A stretch of 64,000 bases of DNA from Streptomyces sp. SN-593. Lineage in GTDB: Bacteria > Actinomycetota > Actinomycetes > Streptomycetales > Streptomycetaceae. Where the stretch lies: NCBI RefSeq assembly GCF_016756395.1, contig NZ_AP018365.1, positions 6,017,001-6,081,000 of the forward strand, given 5' to 3'. Under the pieces are notes generated by a model. It saw nothing but the letters and a program-made list of their open reading frames with translations, ran no database searches and had not been told where the DNA came from. Position numbers and translations under genes: made by a program. Below are positions 1 to 8,129 of this stretch, in pieces (the first letter of the stretch is position 1; every line of letters starts with the position of its first letter).

Positions 1-1
1 C

Positions 2-736
2 GCCCTGGCCGGCCTGACCATGGCGGAGTACTTCCGCGATGTGCAGAACCAGGACGTGCTGTTCTTCATCGACAACATCTTCCGGTTCACCCAGGCCGGC
101 TCCGAGGTCTCCACGCTGCTCGGCCGGATGCCCTCCGCGGTGGGCTACCAGCCGAACCTGGCCGACGAGATGGGCCAGCTCCAGGAGCGGATCACCTCGA
201 CCCGCGGTCACTCGATCACCTCGATGCAGGCGATCTACGTCCCCGCGGACGACCTGACCGACCCGGCCCCGGCCACCACCTTCGCCCACCTCGACGCGAC
301 GACCGTGCTCTCGCGGCCGATCTCGGAGAAGGGCATCTACCCCGCGGTGGACCCGCTGGACTCCACCTCGCGCATCCTGGACCCGCGCTACATCACGCAG
401 GAGCACTACGACTGCGCCTCGCGCGTCAAGGGAATCCTGCAGAAGTACAAGGACCTCCAGGACATCATCTCCATCCTGGGCATCGACGAGCTGGGCGAGG
501 AGGACAAGCTCACCGTCTTCCGTGCCCGTCGGATCGAGCGCTTCCTGTCCCAGAACACCCACGCGGCCAAGCAGTTCACCGGTGTGGACGGTTCGGACGT
601 GTCCCTGGACGAGTCGATCACGGCGTTCAACGCGATCGCCGACGGTGAGTTCGACCACTTCCCGGAGCAGGCGTTCTTCATGTGCGGTGGCCTCGACGAC
701 CTCAAGGCCAACGCGAAGAAGCTGGGCGTGAGCTGA
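2..736 (+). CDS. atpD: F1F0 ATP synthase subunit beta (C-terminal part, 5' end outside window)
   Basis: The catalytic beta subunit of the membrane ATP synthase, making ATP from the proton gradient. The reading frame is open from the first bases, so the N-terminal part, including the P-loop, lies before the window; about 244 residues remain. Visible family signatures are the stretch around LFFIDNIFRFTQAGSEVS, the loop with PSAVGYQPNLADEMG, ITSTRGHSITSMQAIYVP, and a DELGEED segment matching the DELSEED torque-transmitting loop followed by RARRIERFLSQ. The gene ends with GVS and TGA at 734-736. It is followed by atpC 153 nt later, the usual end of the atp operon, with a strong hairpin in between. 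Identification is secure. Confidence 0.98.
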   Translation, partial: ALAGLTMAEYFRDVQNQDVLFFIDNIFRFTQAGSEVSTLLGRMPSAVGYQPNLADEMGQLQERITSTRGHSITSMQAIYVPADDLTDPAPATTFAHLDATTVLSRPISEKGIYPAVDPLDSTSRILDPRYITQEHYDCASRVKGILQKYKDLQDIISILGIDELGEEDKLTVFRARRIERFLSQNTHAAKQFTGVDGSDVSLDESITAFNAIADGEFDHFPEQAFFMCGGLDDLKANAKKLGVS

Positions 737-780
737 CACCCCGCACCACCCGGGCCGGCAGGCCCGCGCGACCGGGGGGC

Positions 781-813
781 GGTCCGACGGACCCCGAAGG
801 GGGTCCTCGGACC
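781..813 (+). terminator. Hairpin between atpD and atpC (attenuator or processing site?)
   Basis: GGTCCGA at 781-787 pairs with TCGGACC at 807-813 and GGACCCC at 789-795 pairs with GGGGTCC at 800-806, leaving one bulged C (788) and a GAAG loop. That makes a 14-bp GC-rich stem inside what is normally one operon. No T-run follows, so it may be a partial terminator, an RNA-stability element or a processing signal rather than a full stop. Confidence 0.5.
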
Positions 814-889
814 GGCCTTCCGGTCGCACCCCTTATTCTGTGTCCTACGCATCCCCCGCAGGCGGTGGGTGCCAACCCGAGGAGCCGTC

Positions 890-1264
890 TTGGCCGATCT
901 TCACGTCGAGCTGGTCGCCGCGGACCGCAACGTCTGGTCCGGCGAGGCCAACCTGGTCGTCGCCCGTACCAAGTCGGGTGACATCGGCATCATGGCCAAC
1001 CACGAGCCGCTGCTCGGGGTGCTCCAGTCCGGTCCGATCACCATCAGGACCAGCGACGGCGGCACCGTCGTCGCCGCCGTGCACGGAGGGTTCATCTCCT
1101 TCGCGGACAACAAGCTCTCCGTCCTCGCGGAGATCGCCGAGCTCGCCGACGAGATCGACGTCGACCGGGCCGAGCGGGCGTTGCAGCGCTCCAAGTCGGA
1201 GTCCGACGCCGGCGCCGAGCGCCGCGCGGAGGTGCGGCTCGCCGCGGCGGCCGGCGCACGCTGA
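890..1264 (+). CDS. atpC: F1F0 ATP synthase subunit epsilon
   Basis: The epsilon subunit of the F1 central stalk, coupling rotation to catalysis and inhibiting ATP hydrolysis. The 124-residue product has the expected N-terminal beta domain (LHVELVAADRNVWSGEA, then GDIGIMANHEPLLGVL and VAAVHGGFISF) and a C-terminal helical segment (EIAELADEIDVDRAERAL). The chosen start is TTG at 890, with AGGAG at 880-884 just upstream; it gives the family N-terminus (M)ADLHVEL. An upstream in-frame GTG at 869 would add residues not typical of the family and has no ribosome-binding site. It is the last atp gene; a strong terminator follows 40 nt after the stop. Confidence 0.96.
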   Translation: MADLHVELVAADRNVWSGEANLVVARTKSGDIGIMANHEPLLGVLQSGPITIRTSDGGTVVAAVHGGFISFADNKLSVLAEIAELADEIDVDRAERALQRSKSESDAGAERRAEVRLAAAAGAR

Positions 1265-1304
1265 ACAGGATTCACCGCAGGACGTAGGACCCGGCAGGAC
1301 CCAC

Positions 1305-1343
1305 GGTGCCGCGGAACGCCCGGACGGGGCGGACCGCGGCACC
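1305..1343 (+). terminator. Terminator of the atp operon
   Basis: GGTGCCGCGG (1305-1314) pairs perfectly with CCGCGGCACC (1334-1343). An inner CGCCC/GGGCG stem is separated by a small AA/GA internal loop, and the apical loop is GGACG. The position, 40 nt after the atpC stop, fits operon termination. No U-tract is present, as is common in high-GC actinobacteria. Confidence 0.7.
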
Positions 1344-1391
1344 GGACGCAGCAAGGGCGGCAACCATGGCGAGGCGAGGAGGTCGGTGGAC

Positions 1392-1841
1392 GTGATCCTC
1401 GCTTTCGAAGTGGGCGGCGCCGTCCTGGTGGCCGCGCTGCTCGGCCTCTTCCTCTTCGGGCTGCGCCGGCGCCTCATCCAGCGCCCCGGCGGCACCTTCG
1501 ACTGCTCGCTGCGCCCGGCCCCGGCCGGCGACGCCGAATCGGCCGCCGGCAAGGGCTGGGTCTACGGCGTGGCCCGCTACAGCGGCGACCGGGTGGAGTG
1601 GTTTCGGGTCTTCTCGTACGCGGTCCGGCCGCGCCGGGTGCTGGAGCGCCCCGCCATCGAGGTCACCGGCCGCCGTGAGCCGCAGGGCTCGGAGGAGCTG
1701 GCGCTGCTGTCGGACGCGGTGGTGCTGTGCTGCGTGCACCGCGGCACCCGGCTGGAGCTGGCGATGAGCGACGACGCGCTGACCGGCTTCCTCGCCTGGC
1801 TGGAGGCGGCCCCGCCCGGACAGCGCGTCAACGTGGCCTGA
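1392..1841 (+). CDS. DUF2550 domain membrane-anchored protein
   Basis: A 149-residue protein of unknown function, recognised as the actinobacterial DUF2550 family that sits next to the atp operon. One N-terminal transmembrane helix (roughly residues 3-21, rich in V, L, A and G) is followed by FGLRRRLI and a positively charged region, so the body is probably cytoplasmic. The soluble part contains GTFDCSLR, a KGWVYGVARYSGDRVEWFRVFS segment and a conserved C-terminal GQRVNVA. GTG at 1392 is preferred because AGGAGG at 1377-1382 is then 9 nt upstream; GTG at 1386 is an alternative two codons longer. Function is not known and I assign none. Confidence 0.9.
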   Translation: MILAFEVGGAVLVAALLGLFLFGLRRRLIQRPGGTFDCSLRPAPAGDAESAAGKGWVYGVARYSGDRVEWFRVFSYAVRPRRVLERPAIEVTGRREPQGSEELALLSDAVVLCCVHRGTRLELAMSDDALTGFLAWLEAAPPGQRVNVA

Positions 1842-1868
1842 GTCCCGCTCTCGGGCCTCGGTCCCGCT

Positions 1869-1893
1869 GTGCGGCGCCACCCGCGCGCCGCAC
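1869..1893. terminator. Bidirectional terminator, DUF2550 gene versus adenosyltransferase gene
   Basis: GTGCGGCGC (1869-1877) and GCGCCGCAC (1885-1893) form a perfect 9-bp stem with a 7-nt loop. It lies in the short gap between two convergent genes (stops at 1841 and 1909), where it can serve both directions. Confidence 0.65.
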
Positions 1894-1908
1894 CCGCCGC
1901 TCCCGTGT

Positions 1909-2481
1909 TCAGCGGTCCCCGCCCGGCACCCACAGCACGTCGCCGCGCGTGACGTTCGCGGTGCGGGCGAGGATGAACAGCAGGTCCGACAGGCGGTTCA
2001 GGTAGGTCGCGGTCAGCGGGTTCATCGTGTCGCCGTGCTCCTCCAGGGCAGCCCAGGTGGAGCGCTCCGCGCGGCGCACCACGGTGGTGGCCTGGTGCAG
2101 CAGCGCCGCGCCGGGGGTGCCGCCGGGCAGGATGAAGCTGCGCAGCTTGTCCAGGTCGGCCAGGAAGCGGTCGCACTCGGCCTCCAGGCGGTCCACGTAG
2201 GGCTGCTCGATCCGCAGCGGCGGGTACTTCGGGTCCGGCACCACCGGGGTGGCCAGGTCCGCGCCCACGTCGAAGAGCTCGTTCTGGACCCGGGTCACGA
2301 CGGCGGCCACCGGCTGTGCGAGGTCGCCGAGCGCGAGCGCCACCCCGAGCACCGCGTTCGCCTCGTTGGCGTCGGCGTAGGCGCCGATCCGGGGGTCGGT
2401 CTTGGCGGTGCGGCTCATGTCGCCGAGCGCGGTGGTGCCGTCGTCGCCGGTGCGGGTGTAGATGCGGGTGAGGTTGACCAT
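1909..2481 (-). CDS. Cob(I)alamin adenosyltransferase, PduO type
   Basis: Transfers the adenosyl group of ATP to cob(I)alamin, giving adenosylcobalamin for B12-dependent mutases such as IcmA, encoded later in this window. The 190-residue product shows PduO-type signatures: N-terminal TRIYTRTGDDGTTALGD (nucleotide-binding region), DANEANAVLG, QNELFDVGADLATP, FILPGGTPGAALLHQATTV with RRAER after it, and NRLSDLLFILAR near the C-terminus. It starts at ATG 2481. No Shine-Dalgarno is visible, but TACCCT lies 7 nt upstream, suggesting a leaderless mRNA. It is divergent from the acyl-CoA dehydrogenase gene at 2641 and convergent with the DUF2550 gene. Confidence 0.95.
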   Translation of the reverse strand: MVNLTRIYTRTGDDGTTALGDMSRTAKTDPRIGAYADANEANAVLGVALALGDLAQPVAAVVTRVQNELFDVGADLATPVVPDPKYPPLRIEQPYVDRLEAECDRFLADLDKLRSFILPGGTPGAALLHQATTVVRRAERSTWAALEEHGDTMNPLTATYLNRLSDLLFILARTANVTRGDVLWVPGGDR

Positions 2482-2488
2482 GCCGACG

Positions 2489-2494
2489 AGGGTA
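2489..2494 (-). promoter_or_regulatory. Candidate -10 box for the adenosyltransferase gene (leaderless)
   Basis: On the minus strand TACCCT ends 7 nt before the ATG at 2481, placing the expected transcription start at or next to the start codon. There is no ribosome-binding site. No convincing -35 hexamer was found, so support is positional only. Confidence 0.35.
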
Positions 2495-2640
2495 GGGCCT
2501 GCCCGGCCCGCCGGGACACGGGGCCGCGCCCCCCAACTGTGCGACCAAGGACACACGGTGACGCGGCCGACATGGTGCTGCGCCCGGTGCTGAAGGGGCG
2601 TTAGGGTCCGGCCAGATACCCCAACGGAGAGGTGTGTGCC

Positions 2641-3489
2641 GTGGCGAAGAAGCTCGCGGTCGTCGGAGCCGGACTGATGGGCGCCGGTATCGCGCAGGTG
2701 TCCGCGCAGGCGGGTTACGAGGTGGTGCTGCGGGACGTGACCGACGCGGCCCTGACCCGCGGCCGGGACGCCATCGCCGCGTCCTACGGGAAGTTCGTGG
2801 CCAAGGGGAAGCTGGCGGCCGGTGACGCCGAGGCGGCGCTCGCCCGGATCACCACGACCACGGACCTGGACGCGGCCGCCGACGCCGACTTCGTGGTGGA
2901 GGCGGTCTTCGAGGAGATCGAGGTCAAGCGGGAGATCTTCCGCACCCTCGACCGGCTGGTCGGCGACGGGACGGTGCTCGCCTCCAACACCTCGGCGATC
3001 CCGATCACGAAGATCGCCGCCGCGACCGAGCGCCCCGAACGGGTCGTCGGCACCCACTTCTTCTCGCCGGTGCCGATGATGGGGCTGTGCGAGCTGGTCC
3101 GCGGCTACAAGACCAGCGACGACACGCTCGCCCGGGCCCGGGAGTTCGCGGAGAGCACCGGCAAGACCTGTGTCGTGGTCAACCGCGACGTGGCCGGGTT
3201 CGTGACCACCCGGCTGATCTCGGCGCTGGTGGTCGAGGCGATCCGATTGCAGGAGTCCGGCGTGGCCTCGGCGGAGGACATCGACACCGCGTGCCGGCTC
3301 GGCTTCGGCCACGCCATGGGCCCGCTCGCCACCGCCGACCTGACCGGCGTGGACATCCTGCTGCACGCCTTCGACAACATCTACACCGAGTCGCAGGACG
3401 AGAAGTTCGCCCCGCCGGAGGCCATGCGGCGGATGGTCGACGCCGGCGACCTGGGCCGCAAGAGTGGCCAGGGGTTCTACACGTACTAA
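2641..3489 (+). CDS. 3-hydroxybutyryl-CoA dehydrogenase (3-hydroxyacyl-CoA dehydrogenase family)
   Basis: An NAD(P)-dependent enzyme interconverting 3-hydroxyacyl-CoA and 3-oxoacyl-CoA, most likely C4, in butyryl-CoA metabolism. The 282-residue length is that of the stand-alone bacterial enzyme. The Rossmann motif GAGLMG is at residues 9-14, DFVVEAVFE near 83-91, LASNTSAIP near 113-121, and the GTHFFSPVP segment carries the conserved His at 139. NRDVAGFV starts at 181, and the C-terminal helical dimerisation domain includes CRLGFGHAMGP. Start GTG 2641 has GGAGAGG at 2626-2632 eight nt upstream; GTG 2632 would overlap that site. Transcription probably ends at the hairpin directly after the stop. 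Confidence 0.94.
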   Translation: MAKKLAVVGAGLMGAGIAQVSAQAGYEVVLRDVTDAALTRGRDAIAASYGKFVAKGKLAAGDAEAALARITTTTDLDAAADADFVVEAVFEEIEVKREIFRTLDRLVGDGTVLASNTSAIPITKIAAATERPERVVGTHFFSPVPMMGLCELVRGYKTSDDTLARAREFAESTGKTCVVVNRDVAGFVTTRLISALVVEAIRLQESGVASAEDIDTACRLGFGHAMGPLATADLTGVDILLHAFDNIYTESQDEKFAPPEAMRRMVDAGDLGRKSGQGFYTY

Positions 3490-3490
3490 C

Positions 3491-3516
3491 CGAGTTCACT
3501 CAGAGGAGTGAATTCG
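3491..3516 (+). terminator. Terminator after the 3-hydroxyacyl-CoA dehydrogenase gene
   Basis: CGAGTTCACTC (3491-3501) and GAGTGAATTCG (3506-3516) form an 11-bp stem with one G-T wobble and an AGAG tetraloop. It begins two bases after the TAA stop. It is less GC-rich than other hairpins in the window. Confidence 0.7.
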
Positions 3517-3728
3517 GTATCGGTTCGCTCACAGCAGGCAACTTCTGTATACGACGGGCCGTCAGTTGTGTGAGGACTGACGGACCGACACGTTCACACC
3601 ACGCGCGCGGCGTCCGTCCACGCCGCGCGCGGGGCCGTCCGCGCCGGCACCGTGTCCGCGACCGGCACGTGTCCGCACCAGCACCGTGTCCAGCATCGTG
3701 TCCACGCCAGCACCGTCCGGGAGTGACT

Positions 3729-4028
3729 ATGCACATCAGGGGCGACCACGCCGAGCTGGTCGTCGGGGGACGCCTCGACGTGCGCAGTGCCGCGGACGCC
3801 CGCACGGCCCTGCACACCGCGCTCGACGCCGGCCACGGCGACCTGGTGCTGGACCTGACCGAACTCGACTCGTGGGACGCGACCGGCCTCGGGGTGATCA
3901 TGGGCGCGCACCGGCGGGCCGGCCGCGGCGGGCGCCGGCTGGTGCTGCGCGGTGTGCCCCCGCAGATGCAGCGGCTGCTGATCGCCACCCGGCTGCACCG
4001 GATCCTGGCCATCGAGGCGGAGAAGTGA
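3729..4028 (+). CDS. STAS-domain protein, anti-sigma factor antagonist-like
   Basis: A single STAS domain of 99 residues, as in SpoIIAA/RsbV-like proteins that bind anti-sigma kinases in their unphosphorylated form. The fold pattern is clear: GRLDVRSAADARTAL, then LVLDLTELDSWDATGLGVIMG, then LVLRGVPPQMQRLL. The residue normally phosphorylated is a Ser in the DSSG motif; here the motif is DATG with Thr at about 52, which could still be a phosphosite. ATG 3729 is chosen with GGGAG six nt upstream. No anti-sigma kinase gene is adjacent, so the partner is unknown. The 239-nt upstream gap contains several CACCGTGTCC-like short repeats and no other gene that I can see. Confidence 0.88.
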   Translation: MHIRGDHAELVVGGRLDVRSAADARTALHTALDAGHGDLVLDLTELDSWDATGLGVIMGAHRRAGRGGRRLVLRGVPPQMQRLLIATRLHRILAIEAEK

Positions 4029-4350
4029 GCGCGGCGGCGGGCCGGGCGGCGCGGCGGTGAGCCGGGACGGCCGTGGCGGCGAGCGTGGCCGGCACGTCGG
4101 GGAGGTAGGCGCGCAAACCGCGTGAACGGCGCCATTCCCCGGTTTCCGGCCGGTTCTCCCCGGTTCCCGCCGGTGAGGCACCCCGGCACTTCAAGGACGG
4201 TGTGCGAACCTCTAGAGTTTGCGCATCGATGGCCAGGAGGCGTGCCACCGCGTACGCCGCAGTAGGGGAACCGGGTGGCGGTCCGCGCGCGCGGACCCGC
4301 GACAGCCCGTGGCGGCCCCCGCCCAGTGACGCACCTTGGGGGCGTACGAC
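4029..4350 (+). other. Intergenic region between the STAS gene and the large P-loop gene
   Basis: This 322-nt stretch has no credible coding sequence. The only notable part is a locally AT-richer segment near 4190-4220 with TTCAAG (4190-4195) and TAGAGT (4213-4218), spaced 17 nt, which could be a weak promoter for the large gene downstream. TAGAGT is part of a small palindrome, CTCTAGAG. Confidence 0.3.
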
Positions 4351-7300
4351 ATGGATCACACCGAGCGCTTCGAGTCCGACCCGGACCCGGACGGCGACGG
4401 CGCGCGTGACGACACCCCGCGCGGCGGCGCCGAGCCGCGCCCGGGGGCGGGCGTGCCCGGTTCCGGTGTCTCGCCCTTCGCCGGAGGGGCAGGTGGCTCC
4501 GGCGGTCGTCGGCCCGCGGGGGCGTTCGACGCCTTCGCGGCCGGAGCGCCGCGGCCGGGCGCGCGCTACGACCAGCGCCGGGCCGAGCGGCCCGCGGCGC
4601 CCGAGCCGGCGTCCGGAGGAGCGGACGCGTTTCCCGCGCCCGGGACCTTCACGAACCCGCCGGTCGACGACGACGGGCTCGGGCTCGCCGCGGGCGCCGG
4701 AGCCGTCGCGCGGCTCAGGGACGCCGACAGCTTCGACGCGTTCGGCACCGGCGGGAGCGGGGGCCGAGCCACCGGGAGCGATGCCGCCGGCCACGGCGAC
4801 ATCAGTGACGCGTTCGGCGCCGCCCCCGACACCGGGGGCACTGACGGGTACGGCGCCGGCCACATCGAGGGCGCTGGCGGGTACGGCGCCGGACCCCGCG
4901 GCGGAGACGCGTCCGACGGCGACGCGCAGGGCGTCGACGCGTTCGGTGATGACGCGCAGGGTGTCGACGCGTTCGGTGATGACGCGCAGGGCGGTGACGC
5001 GTTCGGCGGTGACGCGTTCGGCGGCGGGAGGGACGGCGCCGACGACGGGGAGATGGCGGTGGGCCGCGTGGTCGGCGTGGGGTCCGACGCCCCGGGCACC
5101 CCGGCTGCGGGGGGCCTCGACGCCTTCGACGCCGCCGCCGGCAGCTCGGCCCAGGGCGCCCCGGGGCCGGGCGCGGGGCTCGTGCCGTTCGGGGGCGGCG
5201 AGGTCGCGGGGTTCGGCGACGGGTTCGGCGGGGCTCCGGCGGCCGACGCCGCCGGCCCGGGCGGGCTCGCCCCCGCGGACCGCGATCTGACCGGGCCCGC
5301 GCAGGGCTCCGGGTTCGACGCGTTCGGTACGTTCGACGCCTTCGGGCGCTCCGGCGGCGCCGGGACCGGGGGAGCGGCACGGCCGGGCGGCAGCTTCGAC
5401 GCGTTCGCCGCCGGCGCGGTCAGCGGCGGTGGCAGCGGCGGCGGTGACGGCGACCGGTTGCCGGCGCTGCGGCCGGGCAGCGCCCCCTCGCTGTTCGACG
5501 CGACCGCGCCCGTACCGCGCGTGACCCGCCCGGCCCGGGACCCGTTCGCACCCGACATGGTCGGCGGCAGCGGTCGCACCAAGGTCGAGCGCGTGGTGAC
5601 CCCGGACTACCTGCTCACCATCAACCACGTCGACGGCACCGAGGTCGTCGTCCGCCCGCCCGAGGAGGCGCGGGTGCCGGTGCGCCGCGACCCGGCGGAG
5701 CGCACCGCGCGGTCGGCGGGGGCCCGCCCCACCCCGCCGCCGGGCCCGCCCGGTCCCGAGCTGCCGCTGCTGGAGCGCGACGAGGAGCGGGAGCGGGTGA
5801 TACGCCTGCTGGCCCGCGGCCGCTCCATACGCGTCACCGGCCCGTCCGGGGCCGGCCGCACCGCCCTGCTGGAGTCCGTGGCCAACGCCTGCGGGGACGT
5901 CGCGCCCGACGGCGTGCTGTGGCTGTCCGGCTACCACCGCACCGTCGCGGACGTCCTCCAGGACCTGTACGCCGTCGTCTACGCCGGTGAGGGCTACCGG
6001 CCGTCCCGTGCCGACCTGCCCGGGCTGCTGCGCCCGGTCGGCGCCGTGGTGGTCGTGGACGACCTGGAGTTCGGCGGCGCCGCGCTGGAGGAACTGCTCG
6101 CCGCGGCCCCCGAGTGCGCGTTCCTGACCTCCGCCACACCCGACGTGCCCGCGCCCGCCGTCGAGTCCGCGGTCGAGGAGGTCTTCCTCGCCGGCCTCAG
6201 CCGCGCCGCCAGCCTGGACCTGCTCCAGCTCGCCGCCGGACGGCCGCTGGCCCAGGACGAGCGCGCGTGGGCGGCCGACCTGTGGTTCGAGTCCGAGGGG
6301 CTGCCGCTGCGTTTCGTGCAGGCGGGCGCGCTGCTGCGGCAGCGGGACGCGCTGCGCACCCCGGTGCCCGAGCCCGAGCCGGGAGAGTGGGACGACTCGG
6401 TCTGGCAGAAGGGCGCGCCGGGCGCCGGCACCGGCGACCGGAGCACGGACACCGGGTGGTCCGCGCCGGGTCCGCTGCCCTCGCTCGCGGAGAGCGCCGC
6501 CCCCGCGGACCTGCTGGCCTCGCGGCTGAGCGAGGCGGCGCGGGAGGCGCTGGCCTTCGCGGTCGCCCTGGACGGCGAGTGCCCGCACCCCTCGCACCTG
6601 CCCGCGCTCGTCGGCGACACCCACGGTGACGCGGCGCTCGGTGAGTTGACGTCCGTGGGGCTCGCGGTGCCGGTCGCCGCGCACTTCCGGCTGTCGGCCG
6701 GCGTGGTGGCGCAGCTCGCCCCGAGCCTGTCGGTCGACGACGAGCTGTCCGACGTCCAGGCGCACACCGCGGCACTGCACTACGCCTGGTGGACCGGGCA
6801 CCCCTCGGTCACGCCCGAGCGGGCCACCGCCGAGTCCGAGGCGATCATCGCGGCGATGACGGCCTGCCGTGACGGCGGGCACGCCAGCGCCGCGGTGCTG
6901 CTCGCCCGCACGGTCGCGCCCGCGTTCGCCGCGGCGCTGCACTGGGGCGCCTGGGAACGGGCGCTGCGGGTCGGCCAGGAGGCCGCGCGGCTGTCGGGGG
7001 AGGTCGCCGAGGAGGCGTACTTCCTGCACGAGCTCGGGGTGCTCGCGCTGTGCACGGGCAACGTCGACCGGGCCCGGGCGGACCTGGAGGCGTCCATCGC
7101 GCTGCGCGCCGCGCTCGCCGACCGGCAGGGCACGGTCGTGGGCCGCCGCACCCTCGCGCTCGTCACCGACCTGATCGGCCCCCCGGCCCCGCCGGCCCCG
7201 GCGCAGCTCACCGCGGCGCCGTTCGAGCCGCAGCCGCCGGCGACCGAGGCGACGCTCGCGCTGCCCGAGGCCGTCCCGCCGGTGTTCATCAGCAAGGGGC

Positions 7301-8034
7301 CCGCGCCCGCCGCGTCACCGGCGGCCGGCCCCGCCGCGCCCGGGCTGCGGAAGCTCGCGGTGTCCGGCTCCCGCCGCAACCTGGTGGCCGCCGGCACCGG
7401 GGTGCTGATCGCCGCCGTGGTCGGCACGGTCGTCACCCTCGGCGCCACCTCGGGCGGCGACAGCCACCCGGACAACCAGGTCAAGCCGATCGAGTCCGTC
7501 CAGCAGGACCCGCCGGACACGTCGGCGTCGGCCCCGGCCCAGGACGCCACGACGGACCGCCCGTCGAGCAGCGGCGCGTCCAGCGCGTCGCCCTCGACGA
7601 CCGCCTCGACCCCGTCCGCGACCACCCCGGCGGGCACCGCGACGCCCAGCGGCGGCGACGCTTCCACCACACCCCCGACCACGACTCCGACCACCACGGG
7701 CGGCGGCCACCACGGGGGAGGAGGGGGCGGCAACCCGACGACGTCTGCCTCGACGCCGACGGAGCCGGATTCGCCGAGCACTTCGCCGTCGAGTGCAACC
7801 CCGACGCCGAGTGGCTCGGCTACAACCAGTCCGCCGACCACTCCCACAGGCAGCAATGTCAGCCAGACCGCCAGCGCGCCGTCCACGCCGTCGGACACCC
7901 CGACGTCCACGGGTTCCGTGACGTCGTCCGACACCCCGACGTCCACCGATGCCCCGACGTCCACCGGCTCCGCGACGTCCTCCGACCCCGCGACCGGAAC
8001 GGACGCCGCCACCTCCGGTGCGCCCACGTCGTAG
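4351..8034 (+). CDS. Large membrane-anchored P-loop protein with Gly/Asp-rich N-terminus and Ser/Thr/Pro-rich tail
   Basis: Product of about 1227 residues, function unknown. Order of parts: a low-complexity N-terminal third rich in G, D, A and repeated DAFG or DAFD motifs, including three near-identical ten-residue repeats (4921-5010); an NTPase-like core with Walker A GPSGAGRT at 497-504 and a Walker B-like VVVVDDLEF near 566-574; helical repeat-like sequence up to about residue 960; one transmembrane helix at about 1011-1032 (AAGTGVLIAAVVGTVVTLGA); then about 195 residues rich in S, T and P with DTPTST-type repeats. The core resembles the ATPase part of LuxR/AfsR-like (STAND) proteins, but no HTH is visible. 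The ATPase should be cytoplasmic and the tail outside. ATG 4351 is preferred over TTG 4336. Confidence 0.85.
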   Translation: MDHTERFESDPDPDGDGARDDTPRGGAEPRPGAGVPGSGVSPFAGGAGGSGGRRPAGAFDAFAAGAPRPGARYDQRRAERPAAPEPASGGADAFPAPGTFTNPPVDDDGLGLAAGAGAVARLRDADSFDAFGTGGSGGRATGSDAAGHGDISDAFGAAPDTGGTDGYGAGHIEGAGGYGAGPRGGDASDGDAQGVDAFGDDAQGVDAFGDDAQGGDAFGGDAFGGGRDGADDGEMAVGRVVGVGSDAPGTPAAGGLDAFDAAAGSSAQGAPGPGAGLVPFGGGEVAGFGDGFGGAPAADAAGPGGLAPADRDLTGPAQGSGFDAFGTFDAFGRSGGAGTGGAARPGGSFDAFAAGAVSGGGSGGGDGDRLPALRPGSAPSLFDATAPVPRVTRPARDPFAPDMVGGSGRTKVERVVTPDYLLTINHVDGTEVVVRPPEEARVPVRRDPAERTARSAGARPTPPPGPPGPELPLLERDEERERVIRLLARGRSIRVTGPSGAGRTALLESVANACGDVAPDGVLWLSGYHRTVADVLQDLYAVVYAGEGYRPSRADLPGLLRPVGAVVVVDDLEFGGAALEELLAAAPECAFLTSATPDVPAPAVESAVEEVFLAGLSRAASLDLLQLAAGRPLAQDERAWAADLWFESEGLPLRFVQAGALLRQRDALRTPVPEPEPGEWDDSVWQKGAPGAGTGDRSTDTGWSAPGPLPSLAESAAPADLLASRLSEAAREALAFAVALDGECPHPSHLPALVGDTHGDAALGELTSVGLAVPVAAHFRLSAGVVAQLAPSLSVDDELSDVQAHTAALHYAWWTGHPSVTPERATAESEAIIAAMTACRDGGHASAAVLLARTVAPAFAAALHWGAWERALRVGQEAARLSGEVAEEAYFLHELGVLALCTGNVDRARADLEASIALRAALADRQGTVVGRRTLALVTDLIGPPAPPAPAQLTAAPFEPQPPATEATLALPEAVPPVFISKGPAPAASPAAGPAAPGLRKLAVSGSRRNLVAAGTGVLIAAVVGTVVTLGATSGGDSHPDNQVKPIESVQQDPPDTSASAPAQDATTDRPSSSGASSASPSTTASTPSATTPAGTATPSGGDASTTPPTTTPTTTGGGHHGGGGGGNPTTSASTPTEPDSPSTSPSSATPTPSGSATTSPPTTPTGSNVSQTASAPSTPSDTPTSTGSVTSSDTPTSTDAPTSTGSATSSDPATGTDAATSGAPTS
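4921..5010 (+). repeat. Three tandem 30-bp coding repeats (DAQG(V/G)DAFG units)
   Basis: Three consecutive 30-bp units at 4921-4950, 4951-4980 and 4981-5010 differ by a few bases and encode DAQGVDAFGD, DAQGVDAFGD and DAQGGDAFGG. Further DAFG motifs outside the array show the same element spread through the N-terminal region. Units are in frame, so copy-number change would be tolerated. Confidence 0.9.
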
Positions 8035-8042
8035 GCGGGGAA

Positions 8043-8070
8043 CCTCCGGCCCGGGCATCCGGGCCGGAGG
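8043..8070. terminator. Bidirectional terminator between the P-loop gene and nucS
   Basis: CCTCCGGCCCGG (8043-8054) and CCGGGCCGGAGG (8059-8070) form a perfect 12-bp stem with a GCAT tetraloop, eight nt after the stop of the large gene and between convergent genes. Confidence 0.8.
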
Positions 8071-8129
8071 ACCGGGAGGACCGGGCGCGGAGCCTCCTCA
8101 GCCCCTCGGTGCCTCCGGCGTCCGGCCGC

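Noticed and set aside
869..889. Upstream GTG start for atpC
   Set aside because: No ribosome-binding site at suitable distance, and the extra residues do not fit the family N-terminus; TTG 890 is preceded by AGGAG.
4921..5010. Repeat array that could be taken for a short CRISPR array
   Set aside because: The 30-bp units are contiguous with no spacers and are in frame with the coding sequence.
4202..5290. Alternative plus-strand open frame overlapping the start of the P-loop gene
   Set aside because: Its Arg/Pro/Thr-rich translation has no recognisable motif and it overlaps the better supported frame.
3898..7029. Long minus-strand open frame opposite the large P-loop gene
   Set aside because: Composition is low-complexity Gly/Arg/Val and no known motif appears; the plus-strand gene has a P-loop, a membrane helix and third-position GC bias.
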